A DNA stretch of 64,000 bases from Aeromicrobium tamlense (GTDB taxonomy: Bacteria; Actinomycetota; Actinomycetes; Propionibacteriales; Nocardioidaceae), in NCBI RefSeq assembly GCF_013408555.1, contig NZ_JACBZN010000001.1, positions 1,302,001 to 1,366,000 on the forward strand. The letters are read 5' to 3'. The notes under the pieces were generated by a model. It had not been told where the DNA came from. It did no database searches and worked only from the letters and a program-made list of their open reading frames with translations. Shown here one piece after another: positions 24,908 through 34,300 of the stretch. The translations under genes were made by a program, and so were the position numbers. How positions within the stretch are numbered: the stretch's first letter is position 1; each line of letters opens with the position of its first letter.

Positions 24908-24913
24908 TACCGT
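24908..24913 (+). promoter_or_regulatory. -10 element of a leaderless promoter
   Basis: TACCGT is followed by exactly six bases and the GTG at 24920. The same hexamer-six-start spacing recurs at other genes without a Shine-Dalgarno in this window, so the kinase mRNA probably begins at or next to its start codon. Confidence 0.55.
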
Positions 24914-24919
24914 GGACTG

Positions 24920-26461
24920 GTGACCCAGACCCTGATGCAGCGCTATGCCCTCGACGAGGTCGTCGGCACCGGCGGCATGGGCTCGGTCTACCGAGCCACC
25001 GACACGCGCCTCGGCCGCACCGTGGCCATCAAGGTGCTCAGGCCCGGCACGGACGACGACGAGGTCAACCGCGCGCGGATGCGCAGCGAGGCCCACCTGG
25101 CCGCCTCGATCCACCACCCGGGCGTCGCGCAGGTCTTCGACTTCGCGGAGGACGACTCCCCCGAGGACGGTGCGACCTTCATCGTCATGCAGTACGTCGA
25201 GGGGCACTCGCTGGGCCAGCTGCTCAAGGAGCGCGGGCCGATGGCGCCCGACCAGGTGATGTCGGTCGTGCAACAGGTCGCCGAGGGCCTCCAGGCCGCC
25301 CACGACGCCGGCATCGTCCACCGCGACCTCAAGCCCGCGAACATCATGCTGACCCCCGAGGGCCGCACGGTTCTCGTCGACTTCGGCATCGCCCGCACCG
25401 ACACCAGCGAGCCGCTCACCGACACCGGGTCCCTCGTCGGCACGACCGACTACATGAGTCCCGAGCAGGTGCGCGGCCGCCTCGCCACCCCGCAGTCCGA
25501 CCTGTACGCGCTCGGCGTCGTGGCGTTCCACTGCCTCACCGGCACCTCACCGTTCCGCCGCGAGACGCACATCGGCACGGCGATGGCCCAGCTGCACGAC
25601 GAGCTGCCGGATCTCGGGCCCAGCGTGCCCGAGGACGTGGCCGGTCTCGTCCGATCGCTCACGGCTAAGGACCCGGCCGACCGCCCGTCCACCGCGGCCG
25701 AGGTCGCGTCTGCTGCGGCCCGCATCGGCGCGGCGGGATCGATCGACCTGCCCGAGCGCTTCGAGGAGCCCCACCCGAGCCGCGACGTCGCCACGGACCC
25801 CATCCCGCTGCCGACCTCGGCCGTCCGTGCCGTCGCCCCTCACCGGAGCCGCCGCCCGCGGGTCGCCTACGCGTCGGTCGGCGTCATCGTGCTCGTGGCC
25901 GCACTGCTCGGAGGACGCCAGCTGATGTTCGGCGGGCCGCCGCTCGTGCCCGACGTCGTGGGGATGCAGGCCGGCGACGCGACGAGCCGGATCGACGAGG
26001 CGGGACTCACCGCCCGCACGAAGGTCGTCGACGTCGCGAACACGCCCGAGGGCGAGGTCGTGGACCAGTCCCCCGCCCCCGGCGCGGAGGGCTCCGAGAG
26101 CAGCCCGGTCACGCTGTCGGTCGCGTCCGGCAAGGTGCGGATCACCGCCAAGAGCCTCATCGGCAAGCCGTTCGCCGACGTCGCGGCGGCGCTCGAGCGG
26201 CGCGGCTTCGCCGTCAAGCGCGAGGACGTCACGCGGGCCGGGGACACCGGCGAGGTCGTCGCACTCGACAAGACCGGCCGGCTGCCCGACGGCGCCACGA
26301 TCCTGGTCTCCGTGGCGGTCGCGCCGGTCGTCACGAACGCCGCGACGGCGCCGAAGGCCACGAGCGGCGGCAGCGGCGCCGCGAAGTCCAGCGGCAACCA
26401 GGGCAAGGGCAAGAACAACGGCAAGGCCAAGGGGAAGTCGAAGGGCAAGGGCAAGGGCTGA
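24920..26461 (+). CDS. PASTA-domain serine/threonine protein kinase
   Basis: The protein has 513 residues. The kinase domain is complete: G-loop GTGGMGSV (16-23), catalytic-pocket Lys38 in VAIKVL, HRDLKPAN (134-141), DFG (154-156), and SDLYALGVV. A membrane anchor (about 316-334) is followed by two PASTA repeats (about 341-404 and 405-467), which bind peptidoglycan fragments or lipid II in PknB-like kinases. The tail from about 494 is almost pure Gly-Lys (GKGKNNGKAKGKSKGKGKG) and would be extracellular. The GTG at 24920 fits a leaderless transcript; ATG 24935 is an alternative. It stands alone, not next to division or PP2C genes. Confidence 0.92.
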   Translation: MTQTLMQRYALDEVVGTGGMGSVYRATDTRLGRTVAIKVLRPGTDDDEVNRARMRSEAHLAASIHHPGVAQVFDFAEDDSPEDGATFIVMQYVEGHSLGQLLKERGPMAPDQVMSVVQQVAEGLQAAHDAGIVHRDLKPANIMLTPEGRTVLVDFGIARTDTSEPLTDTGSLVGTTDYMSPEQVRGRLATPQSDLYALGVVAFHCLTGTSPFRRETHIGTAMAQLHDELPDLGPSVPEDVAGLVRSLTAKDPADRPSTAAEVASAAARIGAAGSIDLPERFEEPHPSRDVATDPIPLPTSAVRAVAPHRSRRPRVAYASVGVIVLVAALLGGRQLMFGGPPLVPDVVGMQAGDATSRIDEAGLTARTKVVDVANTPEGEVVDQSPAPGAEGSESSPVTLSVASGKVRITAKSLIGKPFADVAAALERRGFAVKREDVTRAGDTGEVVALDKTGRLPDGATILVSVAVAPVVTNAATAPKATSGGSGAAKSSGNQGKGKNNGKAKGKSKGKGKG

Positions 26462-26467
26462 GCCCCG

Positions 26468-27466
26468 TCAGTCCTCCTCTGTCACCCGCAGCGCGATCGG
26501 GAAGTGGTCCGAGAACCCCTGCTTGTCGACCGGGTGGCCCATCCCGCCGAACGGGACAGGCCGGGGGTACTGTCCCTCGTCCGCCGTGCCGGGGAAGCGC
26601 AGGATCCGCACCGACTCCTCCTCGACGCGCAGCGGTCCGTCGGCCGCCATCGCCCGGTTCACCAGCACCTGGTCGAGCAGGTTCGGCTGGTTCTGCCAGT
26701 AGAAGCTGCCGTCCGGCTGGCCGCCGCGGCCGCCGAGCAGCGGCCAGGCGAGGTTCCACAGCAGCGGGACGTCGGCGTTGAGCACGCGGTTGCGCTGGCG
26801 GGTGCTGAGCGCGTGCGTGACGAGCGAGACGTCGAACGGCTCGTCGTTGAAGTCGCCCAGCGCCAGCACGGGCGTCTCCGGTCCGTGCACCTCCAGCACC
26901 CGCTCGTGGAAGTAGGCGAGGGTCTCACCCGCGATGTCGCGGTAGCCGGCCGACTCGTACTGGCCCCCGCTACGCGACGGCCAGTGGTTGCCGAAGACGG
27001 CCCAGGTGCGAGCGCCGTGGCGGGTGCGGAAGTTGACCTGCACGATCTCGCGCGTGGCGTTGCGGCGCATGACGACGTGGAAGAACGTCTCGTCGGCGGG
27101 CACCTCGAACAGCCCCGTGTCGTAGAGGAACGCCACGTCGATGCCGCGCGCGTCGTCGGTGTCGGCGTGGGCGATGCCGTAGTGCCGCCCCGGAAGACGC
27201 TTCTCGACGTTGGCCACCAGCAGGTTGAGGACGAAGCGATTCTCCACTTCGCACACGCCCAGCAGATCGGGTCCGGCACCGTCGTTCATCTGGGCGATCA
27301 CCGACGCGAGCTGGTCGATCTTGCGGTTGCGGAGCGTGCGCGTCCAGCCCCTGAGGTCGTTCCCGAGGGCCCGCCGGACCTTCTCGGTGCGCCGGGTCGC
27401 GGGAGCCTTCTCCTCGTCGAAGAGGTTCTCCACGTTCCACCACGCGACGTAGTAGTCGACGGACAT
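26468..27466 (-). CDS. endonuclease/exonuclease/phosphatase family protein
   Basis: The protein has 332 residues. It shows the EEP fold motifs in order: AWWNVENLFD (Asn), GVCEVEN (metal-binding Glu), GNHWPSR, VLALGDFNDEP (Asp and Asn) and a final FSDHFPIAL (catalytic Asp-His). It lacks a signal peptide. Substrates of this superfamily range from DNA to phospholipids and inositol phosphates, and nothing here decides. ATG 27466 has GAGGAGGTGGACGC upstream. Its stop is 6 bp from the kinase stop, so the genes converge. The divergent ZIP gene starts 90 bp away. Confidence 0.85.
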   Translation of the reverse strand: MSVDYYVAWWNVENLFDEEKAPATRRTEKVRRALGNDLRGWTRTLRNRKIDQLASVIAQMNDGAGPDLLGVCEVENRFVLNLLVANVEKRLPGRHYGIAHADTDDARGIDVAFLYDTGLFEVPADETFFHVVMRRNATREIVQVNFRTRHGARTWAVFGNHWPSRSGGQYESAGYRDIAGETLAYFHERVLEVHGPETPVLALGDFNDEPFDVSLVTHALSTRQRNRVLNADVPLLWNLAWPLLGGRGGQPDGSFYWQNQPNLLDQVLVNRAMAADGPLRVEEESVRILRFPGTADEGQYPRPVPFGGMGHPVDKQGFSDHFPIALRVTEED

Positions 27467-27544
27467 GCGTCCACCTCCTCGGCGTCCCTCTCATGATGCA
27501 CCCGCATCGGCCCGTCGTGACCTGCGTCGGTGCCTCCGGACTGA

Positions 27545-27550
27545 CACGAT
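27545..27550 (+). promoter_or_regulatory. -10 element of a leaderless promoter for the ZIP gene
   Basis: CACGAT is followed by CAGGGG and the ATG at 27557, giving the same six-base spacing as other candidate leaderless starts. CACGAT is also the hexamer inferred before the ligase at 15002. Confidence 0.5.
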
Positions 27551-27556
27551 CAGGGG

Positions 27557-28315
27557 ATGGACATGCCGATCGGGGTGGAGGCGGGCCTGTGGGGCCTGGT
27601 GGCGGGCGGTGCGCTGGTGATCGGTGCGGCGGTCGCGTGGCTCGTGCCCGTGCCGCGCCGTGTGGTCGCATCGGTGATGGCGTTCGGCGCCGGCGTCCTC
27701 ATCTCGGCCCTGTCCTTCGACCTGGTCGACGAGGCCGAGCAGCTGGGCGGGCTCCGGCCCACCGTGCTCGGCTTCCTCGCAGGCGCACTCGCCTACGTCG
27801 CGGCCAACCTCGTGCTGGCCCGGTACGGCGCCCGCCACCGGAAGCGGTCGGGCGCGGAGCAGTCGTCCGAGGAGGAGCAGTCGGGCAGCGGCACGGCGAT
27901 CGCCATCGGCGCGCTGCTCGACGGCATCCCGGAGTCGGTCGTCCTCGGGCTGTCCCTCGTGGGCGGGGGCGGCGTCGGGGTTCCCGTGCTGGCGGCGATC
28001 TTCGTCTCGAACCTGCCCGAGGGGCTGTCGAGCGCCGCCGGCATGAAGCGCAAGGGCCGCTCGGCCCGCTACGTCTTCGGGGTGTGGGGCGGCATCGCGG
28101 TGGCGAGCGGGCTGGCGGCCATGGCCGGGTGCCTGCTGCTGGAGGGCGCCTCCCCCACCACGATCGCCGCCATCACGGCCGTGGCGGCGGGCGCGATCCT
28201 GGCGATGGTGGCGGACACGATGATCCCCGAGGCGTTCGAGCGCACGCACCTGTACGCGGGGCTCCTGGCGACGATCGGGTTCCTGTGCGCGTTCACGATC
28301 TCACGCGCGGGCTGA
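27557..28315 (+). CDS. ZIP-like metal transporter family protein
   Basis: The protein has 252 residues and about seven to eight membrane segments. GTAIAIGALLDGIPESVVLGLSLVG corresponds to the ZIP helix with metal-site His/Asp and Glu, here D-G-I-P-E in place of the common H-N-x-P-E. IFVSNLPEGLSSAAGMKRKG resembles the second binding helix. A variable charged loop (RKRSGAEQSSEEEQSG) lies between helices. Zinc or another divalent ion is expected, but the His-poor site raises doubt. The last 15 bp overlap the convergent NUDIX gene. Confidence 0.8.
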   Translation: MDMPIGVEAGLWGLVAGGALVIGAAVAWLVPVPRRVVASVMAFGAGVLISALSFDLVDEAEQLGGLRPTVLGFLAGALAYVAANLVLARYGARHRKRSGAEQSSEEEQSGSGTAIAIGALLDGIPESVVLGLSLVGGGGVGVPVLAAIFVSNLPEGLSSAAGMKRKGRSARYVFGVWGGIAVASGLAAMAGCLLLEGASPTTIAAITAVAAGAILAMVADTMIPEAFERTHLYAGLLATIGFLCAFTISRAG

Positions 28316-28696
28316 GCGCAGCAGGTCCAGCAGGTCGTCGACCATCGGCAGTGCCGTCATCTCGTCGAGGCTGAACCAGCCCGCGTCATCGGCGTCGTCA
28401 CCCGCCACGAGCCGACCCGACACGACCGTCGCCGCGAAGTCGTGGATCTCGTAGTCGCGGCCGTCGCCGATCGGCACGTGCGCGGTCCAGAGCTCGGGCC
28501 CGACCTCGACGACGTAGCCGGTCTCCTCCAGCACCTCGCGGGCGCACGCCTCCTCGAGCGTCTCCCCCGGCTCGACCCGGCCGCCCGGGACGGACCACTG
28601 CCCGCGCCCCGGGTCGTGCGCACGGCGCACCAGCAGGACGCGACCCTCGTCGTCGAGCACGACGGCGCTCGCGGCGAGGACGGGAGCTTCGACCAT
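28301..28696 (-). CDS. NUDIX hydrolase
   Basis: The protein has 131 residues. The Nudix box runs from GGRVEPGETLEEACAREVLE into ETG, matching GX5EX7REUXEEXGU with R53, E54, E57 and E58 in place. LLVRRAHDPGRGQWSVPGG precedes it, as in MutT/ADP-ribose pyrophosphatase-like enzymes. The substrate is a nucleoside diphosphate linked to X; not resolvable further. ATG 28696 lacks a Shine-Dalgarno but has GATGAT plus six bases upstream, fitting a leaderless start. It diverges from the oxidoreductase at 28730. Confidence 0.9.
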   Translation of the reverse strand: MVEAPVLAASAVVLDDEGRVLLVRRAHDPGRGQWSVPGGRVEPGETLEEACAREVLEETGYVVEVGPELWTAHVPIGDGRDYEIHDFAATVVSGRLVAGDDADDAGWFSLDEMTALPMVDDLLDLLRSARA

Positions 28697-28702
28697 GCCC
28701 CC

Positions 28703-28723
28703 ATCATCCCCGCGGCGTAGCGT
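28703..28723. promoter_or_regulatory. divergent leaderless promoter pair in a 33-nt gap
   Basis: On the minus strand GATGAT (28708-28703) plus six bases precedes ATG 28696. On the plus strand TAGCGT (28718-28723) plus six bases precedes ATG 28730. Only 33 nt separate the start codons. The cobQ/amidotransferase pair at 54.9 kb has the same layout and the same gap length. Confidence 0.55.
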
Positions 28724-28729
28724 GAGTCC

Positions 28730-29197
28730 ATGCCCCGCTCCATCGCCACCAACACCCGTGTCGGCCTCGACGAGCTGCTCGACTTCGTCCGGCCGCGTCA
28801 CCGGTTCATCCTGCTCACGCGACGCTCCGACGGCAGCCCGCAGGCCTCGCCGGTCACCGGCGGGGTCGACGACTCCGGACGGCTCGTGATCTCCACCTAT
28901 CCCGAGCGGGCGAAGACGCACAACGCGCGCCGCGACCCCGAGGTCAGCGTGGTCGTGCTGTCGAACGAGTGGAACGACGCGTGGGTGCAGGTCAACGGCA
29001 CGGCCGAGGTGCTCGACGTGCCCGACGCGCTGGACGCGTTCGTCGAGTACTTCCGGAACATCTCCGGCGAGCACTCCGACTGGGACGAGTACCGGCAGGC
29101 GATGCTCGACCAGGGCAAGAGCCTGATCCGGATCACGCCCACGTCCTGGGGCCCGATCTCGACCGGCGGCTTCCCCGCGCGCCTCGCCGACGACTAA
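28730..29197 (+). CDS. pyridoxamine 5'-phosphate oxidase-fold, F420-type oxidoreductase
   Basis: The protein has 155 residues. The split-barrel fold is shown by FVRPRHRFILLTRRSDGSPQ, ASPVTGGVDDSGRLVISTYP, RAKTHNARRDPEVSVVVLS and WVQVNGTAEV. This pattern is typical of the PPOX-class, F420-dependent family of actinobacteria. The cofactor is likely F420 or a flavin; the substrate is unknown. The ATG at 28730 lacks a Shine-Dalgarno and follows TAGCGT plus six bases. Downstream lies an AT-rich inverted repeat that may end the transcript. Confidence 0.85.
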   Translation: MPRSIATNTRVGLDELLDFVRPRHRFILLTRRSDGSPQASPVTGGVDDSGRLVISTYPERAKTHNARRDPEVSVVVLSNEWNDAWVQVNGTAEVLDVPDALDAFVEYFRNISGEHSDWDEYRQAMLDQGKSLIRITPTSWGPISTGGFPARLADD

Positions 29198-29211
29198 CCA
29201 GCGCCCCCCCC

Positions 29212-29270
29212 AGATTTGCTCCGATTTCCACCTTTCGGCACGTCTGAAACGTAGAAAGTGGAGCAAATCT
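29212..29270. repeat. AT-rich inverted repeat with 11-bp perfect arms, possible bidirectional terminator
   Basis: AGATTTGCTCC (29212-29222) and GGAGCAAATCT (29260-29270) are perfect inverted arms 37 bp apart. Inside, CCACCTTTC (29227-29235) can pair with GAAAGTGG (29254-29261) with one bulged base, though this competes for two bases with the outer arm. The low GC stands out against the flanks. It lies in the 88-bp gap between convergent genes, so a shared terminator or a small mobile palindromic element fits. Confidence 0.55.
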
Positions 29271-29285
29271 CGGGACGGGCGGAGG

Positions 29286-29876
29286 TCAGACCGGCTGCAG
29301 GGGCGTGTGCGGCTCGGCCGGCAGCGTGATGGTGACCGCGGCGCCGGGGCGCACCTCTCCCCCGCGCTCGACGACGGCCATCACGCCGGCCTTGCGGACC
29401 ACGGGTGCCGAGGCGCCCGCGGAGCCGGTGGGCGGGGCGGGTCGCGAGGCGGGCGTGCCGTCCGCCTTGGCCAGCACCACCTTGATGAGTCCGGGCTGGA
29501 AGCGGTTGATCTGCACGCAGGGGTTGCGCAGGCCGGTGATCCGCACGACCGGGCCGCCGAGGTCGAGCAGCGTCCCGGTGGGCAGGCCGAGCAGGTCGAC
29601 GCCCTCGGTCAGCACGTTCTCGCCGAGGTCGCCGGCGGTCAGCTCGTGCCCCATCGCGCGGGCCTCGTCGAACAGCTCGGCGTGGATCAGGTGCACCTGG
29701 CGCAGGTTGGGCTGCCGGGGGTCCTTCCGCACGCGGGACCGGTGCTTCACGAAGGCGCCGGCGTGGGCGTCGCCCTCGACCCCGTGGCCCTCGACGAGCG
29801 TGATGGACTCGACCGGCACCTTGCTGAAGCGGTGCCGGTCGTCCCGGCTGACGGCGACGACGCGGGGATCGGACAT
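29286..29876 (-). CDS. MOSC domain-containing protein
   Basis: The protein has 196 residues. Its MOSC-domain patterns are VEGHGVEGDAHAGAFVKHRS near the N-terminus, QVHLIHAELFDE, LTAGDLGENVLTEGVDLLGL and GLRNPCVQINRFQPGLIKVV, which holds the conserved Cys of molybdenum cofactor sulfurase C-terminal domains. Single-domain MOSC proteins of this YiiM-like type handle molybdenum cofactor or sulfur transfer. ATG 29876 has no Shine-Dalgarno. CAGCAT (29888-29883) plus six bases precedes it, again fitting a leaderless transcript. Confidence 0.88.
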   Translation of the reverse strand: MSDPRVVAVSRDDRHRFSKVPVESITLVEGHGVEGDAHAGAFVKHRSRVRKDPRQPNLRQVHLIHAELFDEARAMGHELTAGDLGENVLTEGVDLLGLPTGTLLDLGGPVVRITGLRNPCVQINRFQPGLIKVVLAKADGTPASRPAPPTGSAGASAPVVRKAGVMAVVERGGEVRPGAAVTITLPAEPHTPLQPV

Positions 29877-29958
29877 GGGCCCATGCTGTCACGTGGTGCT
29901 GGCCGGATCGACGCCTGCGGTGGACACTCGGAGACAGGGACCGAGGCGGGGAGGCAGC

Positions 29959-30546
29959 ATGACCGCGACCTACACCTTCGACGTGTTCGCCAGCGTGGAC
30001 GGCTACGGCTCGTACCGGCCGCCGGGCGACTGGGGCGGGTACTGGGGCCGGCAGGGTCCCGAACTGCTGCGGCGCCGCGAGGAGCTCTACGCGTCGGACG
30101 TCCGGATGGTGCTCGGCGCCACGACCTTCCGTGAGTTCGTCGAGATGCTGTCGGACGACCGGTACCCCGAGCTCGACGACACGTGGGTCGGACGGATGCG
30201 CCGGATGCCCACCACGGTCGTCTCGTCGACGCTGGACGGCGACCTCGACTGGCCCGACGTCACCGTGGCTCGCGGCGACGCTGCCGAGGTCGTGGCGCGG
30301 CTGAAGGAGGAGTCCGACGTGCCGCTGCGCTCCCACGGCAGTCTCGGCCTGAACCGCGACCTCATGGCGGCGGGGCTCGTCGACGCGGTGCAGCTGACGG
30401 TGTTCCCGGTGCTGACCGGGCGCACGGGCGAGCGGCCCGTGCTGGCCGACGCCGAGGACTTCGACCTCGAGCTGCTGGAGCACCGCGTGCTCGACGACCG
30501 CACCGTCGAGCTGACGTACCGGCCCTCGCTGCGGACGTGGGACTGA
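29959..30546 (+). CDS. dihydrofolate reductase family protein (RibD C-terminal-like)
   Basis: The protein has 195 residues. TYTFDVFASVDGYGSYRPP at the start, MVLGATTFREFVEML in the middle and RSHGSLGLNRDLMAAGLVDA near the C-terminus follow the RibD_C/DHFR-like pattern. The last normally reads GSxxL, the NADPH site. It is not a true FolA; actinobacteria carry many copies of unknown substrate. GGGGAGGCAGC precedes ATG 29959. It ends 1 bp before the convergent cobF stop. Confidence 0.85.
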   Translation: MTATYTFDVFASVDGYGSYRPPGDWGGYWGRQGPELLRRREELYASDVRMVLGATTFREFVEMLSDDRYPELDDTWVGRMRRMPTTVVSSTLDGDLDWPDVTVARGDAAEVVARLKEESDVPLRSHGSLGLNRDLMAAGLVDAVQLTVFPVLTGRTGERPVLADAEDFDLELLEHRVLDDRTVELTYRPSLRTWD

Positions 30547-30547
30547 G

Positions 30548-31306
30548 TCAGGCCCGGCGCAGCAGGTACGTGTCCATGACCCAGCCGCGGGCGGCCCGGG
30601 CCTCCGCACGCCTGGCCGCGATCTCCTCGACGACGCGGTCGAGCCGGCCGGCGACCACGACCTCGTCCGCCGATCCCAGGTTGGCGCCCCACCAGACGTT
30701 CCAGGCCGCGCGCTCCGGCAGGCGTCGGCACGTCAGCGACCCGTCGAGCATCACCACGAGGTTGTCCCCGGCGGTCGCGTCCTCCAGCAGGCGCCGGCCG
30801 GTGGTGATGGTGATCGGGCCGCCGACGGCGTTGAGCACGAGCCGGTGCCGCGCGGCGAGCAGCTGCACGCTGCTGAGTCCGGGCACGACCTCGACCTCGA
30901 CGTCGACGACCCCGCGCTCCTCGATGCGGTCGGCGAGCCGGATCGCCGAGTCGTAGAGCGACGGGTCGCCCCAGACCAGGATCGCCGCGTCCCCCGGGTG
31001 CTCCAGCAGCGTTGCCTCGAACGCGATCGCGCGCGCCTCGTGCCAGTCGCGCACGGCACCGGCGTAGTCGGTCGGGTCGTCGCGGTCGCGCTCCGGGTCG
31101 GGCACCGCCACGAGGTGCCACGGTCCGCGCACGTGGCGGCGGCAGATCTCCTCGCGCATGGCGATGAGGTCGGCCGTCCCGGGGTGCTGCGCGGTCTTGT
31201 CGGCGACGAGCAGGTGGTCGACCTCGTTGAGCACCCGGGCCGCCTGCGCCGTCAGCAGGTCGGGGTCGCCCGGCCCGAGTCCGACGAGCGCGAGCCGCCG
31301 CGTCAC
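30548..31306 (-). CDS. cobF: precorrin-6A synthase (deacetylating)
   Basis: The protein has 252 residues and is of the SAM-dependent corrin methyltransferase family. ALVGLGPGDPDLLTAQAA is the SAM-binding start, and VPGLSSVQLLAARHRLVLN matches CobF. CobF methylates C1 of precorrin-5 and removes the C20-derived acetyl group; it occurs only in the aerobic pathway. The GTG start at 31306 overlaps the cobN stop (GTGA). It is the last gene of the riboswitch-led operon beginning at 38357. The substrate in this pathway comes from CobM, encoded in a separate operon. Confidence 0.9.
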   Translation of the reverse strand: MTRRLALVGLGPGDPDLLTAQAARVLNEVDHLLVADKTAQHPGTADLIAMREEICRRHVRGPWHLVAVPDPERDRDDPTDYAGAVRDWHEARAIAFEATLLEHPGDAAILVWGDPSLYDSAIRLADRIEERGVVDVEVEVVPGLSSVQLLAARHRLVLNAVGGPITITTGRRLLEDATAGDNLVVMLDGSLTCRRLPERAAWNVWWGANLGSADEVVVAGRLDRVVEEIAARRAEARAARGWVMDTYLLRRA

Positions 31307-34300
31307 GCGTCGTCCTCCAGGTCGCCCTCGACCTCCAGGTAGACGCGCGCCATCTCGGCCATGACCTCGGGATCGGGCTCCTCCCAGAGCCCGCGGTCGG
31401 CGGCCTCGTTGAGCCGCTCGACGATGCCGCGCAGGGCCCACGGGTTGGAGCGCCGCATGAACTCCTGGTTCGTCTCGTCGAGCACGTACTCCTTCGCCAG
31501 GGACTCGTACATCCAGTCGTGCACGACCCCCGCCGTGGCGTCGAAGCCGAACAGGTAGTCCACCGTCGCCGCCAGCTCGAACGCACCCTTGTACCCGTGG
31601 CGCTGCATCGCGGAGATCCATCGCGGGTTGACGACGCGCGAGCGGAAGACGCGGTTCGTCTCCTCCTGCAGCGTGCGGGTGCGCACCGCGTCGGGGGTGG
31701 TGGAGTCGCCGACGTACGCCTTCGGCTCGGTGCCGGTCAGCGCGCGGACCGTGGCGATCATGCCGCCGTGGTACTGGAAGTAGTCGTCGGAGTCGGCGAT
31801 GTCGTGCTCGCGCGAGTCGATGTTCTTCGCGGCCACCGCGATGCGGCGGTAGCTCGTGCGCATGTCGTCGCTGGCGGCGACGCCGTCGAGGTCGCGACCG
31901 TAGGCGAAGCCGCCCCACGCCGTGTAGACCTCGGCGAGGTCGGCGTCGTCGCGCCACGTGCCCGACTCGACGACCTGCAGGATGCCGGCGCCGTACGAGC
32001 CGGGCTTCGAGCCGAAGATGCGGGTCGTGGCGCGGCGGTGGTCGCCGTGCTCCGCGAGGTCCTGCGCCGTGTGGGCCCGCACGTAGTTGGACTCCTCGGG
32101 CTCGTCGAGGTCGGCCACGAGCCGCACCGCGTCGTCGAGGATCTCGATGACGTGCGGGAAGGCGTCGCGGAAGAACCCGGAGATGCGCACCGTGACGTCG
32201 ATCCGCGGGCGCCCCAGCTCGGCGAGGTCGATGACCTCCAGGCCGTTGACGCGGCGCGACGCGGGATCCCACGTGGGCCGGACGCCCAGCAGTGCCAGGA
32301 CCTCGGCGATGTCGTCGCCGGACGTGCGCATCGCGGAGGTGCCCCAGACGGACAGCCCGACCGAGCGCGGGTACTCCCCCGTGTCCTCGAGGTGCCGGGC
32401 GACGAGCGACTCGGCCATCGCCTGACCCGTGTCCCAGGCCAGCCGCGAGGGCACGGCGCGGGGATCGACCGTGTAGAAGTTCCGGCCGGTCGGCAGCACG
32501 TTCACGAGGCCGCGCAGCGGCGAGCCCGACGGTCCGGCCTGGATAAACCGGCCGTCCAGCGCGCGCAGGATGTTGGTCAGCTCGTCGGTGGTGGCCGCGA
32601 GCCGCGGGACGACCTGCTCGGCCGCGAAGCGCAGCACGGCCTGCACGATCGGGTCGTCGTGCACCGTGTCGATCGCGGCCGGGTCCCAGCCCGACTTCTC
32701 CATGGTCTCGACGAGACCGCGGGCCTGGGCCTCGACGGCGTCGACCTCGGGCAGGGGGGCGTCCTCCGCCAGGCCCAGCGCCGCGCGCAGTCCCGGCAGC
32801 GCCTTCTCCTGGCCACCCCACACCTGCGTGGCGCGCAGCACGGCGAGCACGAGGTTCACCCGCGCCTCGCCCTCGGGCGCCTGTCCCAGCACGTGCAGGC
32901 CGTCGCGGATCTGGACGTCCTTGATCTCGCACAGCCAGCCGTCGACGTGCAGCAGGAAGTCGTCGAACTCCTCGTCGCCGGGTCGCTCGTCGAGGCCGAG
33001 GTCGCGGTGCATCTGCGCGGACTGCATGAGTGTCCAGATCTGCTGGCGGATGGCCGGCAGCTTCGGCGGGTCCATCGCGGCCACGTTCGCGTACTCGTCG
33101 AGCAGCTGCTCCAGCTTCGCGATGTCGCCGTAGCCCTCGGCGCGCGCCATCGGCGGGACGAGGTGGTCGACGATCGTCGCGTGCGCGCGCCGCTTGGCCT
33201 GCGCGCCCTCGCCCGGGTCGTTGACCAGGAACGGGTAGATCAGCGGCATGCTGCCGATCGCGGCGTCCGTCGCGCAGGCGGCCGACAGCGCGGCGTTCTT
33301 GCCCGGCAGCCACTCCATCGACCCGTGCTTGCCGAGGTGCACCACGGCGTCGGCCCCGAAGCCGTGCTCCAGCCAGCGGTACGCCGCGAGGTAGTGGTGC
33401 GAGGGCGGCATGTCGGGATCGTGGTAGATCGCGACCGGGTTCTCGCCGAAGCCGCGCGGCGGCTGGATGAGGATGACGACGTTGCCCGCGTGCAGGGTGG
33501 CCAGCACGATGTCGCCGTCGTCGTCGACGAACAGCGATCCCGGCGCCTCGCCCCAGGTCTCGACCATCTCGTCGCGCAGCGCGGCCGGGAGGTCGGCGGT
33601 CCAGCGCAGGTAGTCCTCGCGGCTGATGCGCACGTGCGAGCTGCTGAGCTGGGCCTGCGTCAGCCACTCCTCGTCCTGGCCGCCGGCCTCGATGAGCGCG
33701 TGGATGAGCGCGTTGCCCGACGTGGTGTCCGGCTCCTCGCCCTCCACGGGCGGCAGTGGGTCGACGCCGGGGATCTCGCCCGGCGCGCCGAGGTCGTAGC
33801 CGGCGTCGCGGAGCTGCCGCAGCAGGCGGATCGCCGACACGGGGGTGTCGAGGCCGACCGCGTTGCCGATCCGGCTGTGCTTCGTCGGGTACGCCGACAG
33901 CACGAGGGCGACCCTGCGCTCGGCCGGCGGCACGAACCGGAGCCGGGCGTGGTTGACCGCGATGCCGGCCACCCGTGCGCAGCGCTCCGGATCGGTCTCG
34001 TAGCGCGGCAGGCCGTCGTCGTCGACCTCCTTGAACGAGAACGGCACCGTGATGAGGCGCCCGTCGAACTCGGGGATGGCGATCTGCGTGGCCGAGTCGA
34101 TCGGCGTGACGCCGTCGTCGGAGGCCTCCCACTCCTCGCGCGTCGAGGTCAGCGCAAGTGCCTGCAGGACGGGCACGTCGAGGGCGCGCAGCCGCTCGAC
34201 GTCCCACGCCTCGTCGTCCCCGCCGGCGCTCGCGGTCGCGGGCTTGGACCCGCCGGCGGCCAGCACCGTGACGACGATGGCGTCGAGGGTCGCGAGCTCG

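Noticed and set aside
24777..24919. MalT-like box in the SulP/kinase divergent gap
   Set aside because: A GTGATGAAGC stretch exists on the minus strand, but it is more than 40 nt from the TAGGAT box and lacks the TCRYCC partner.
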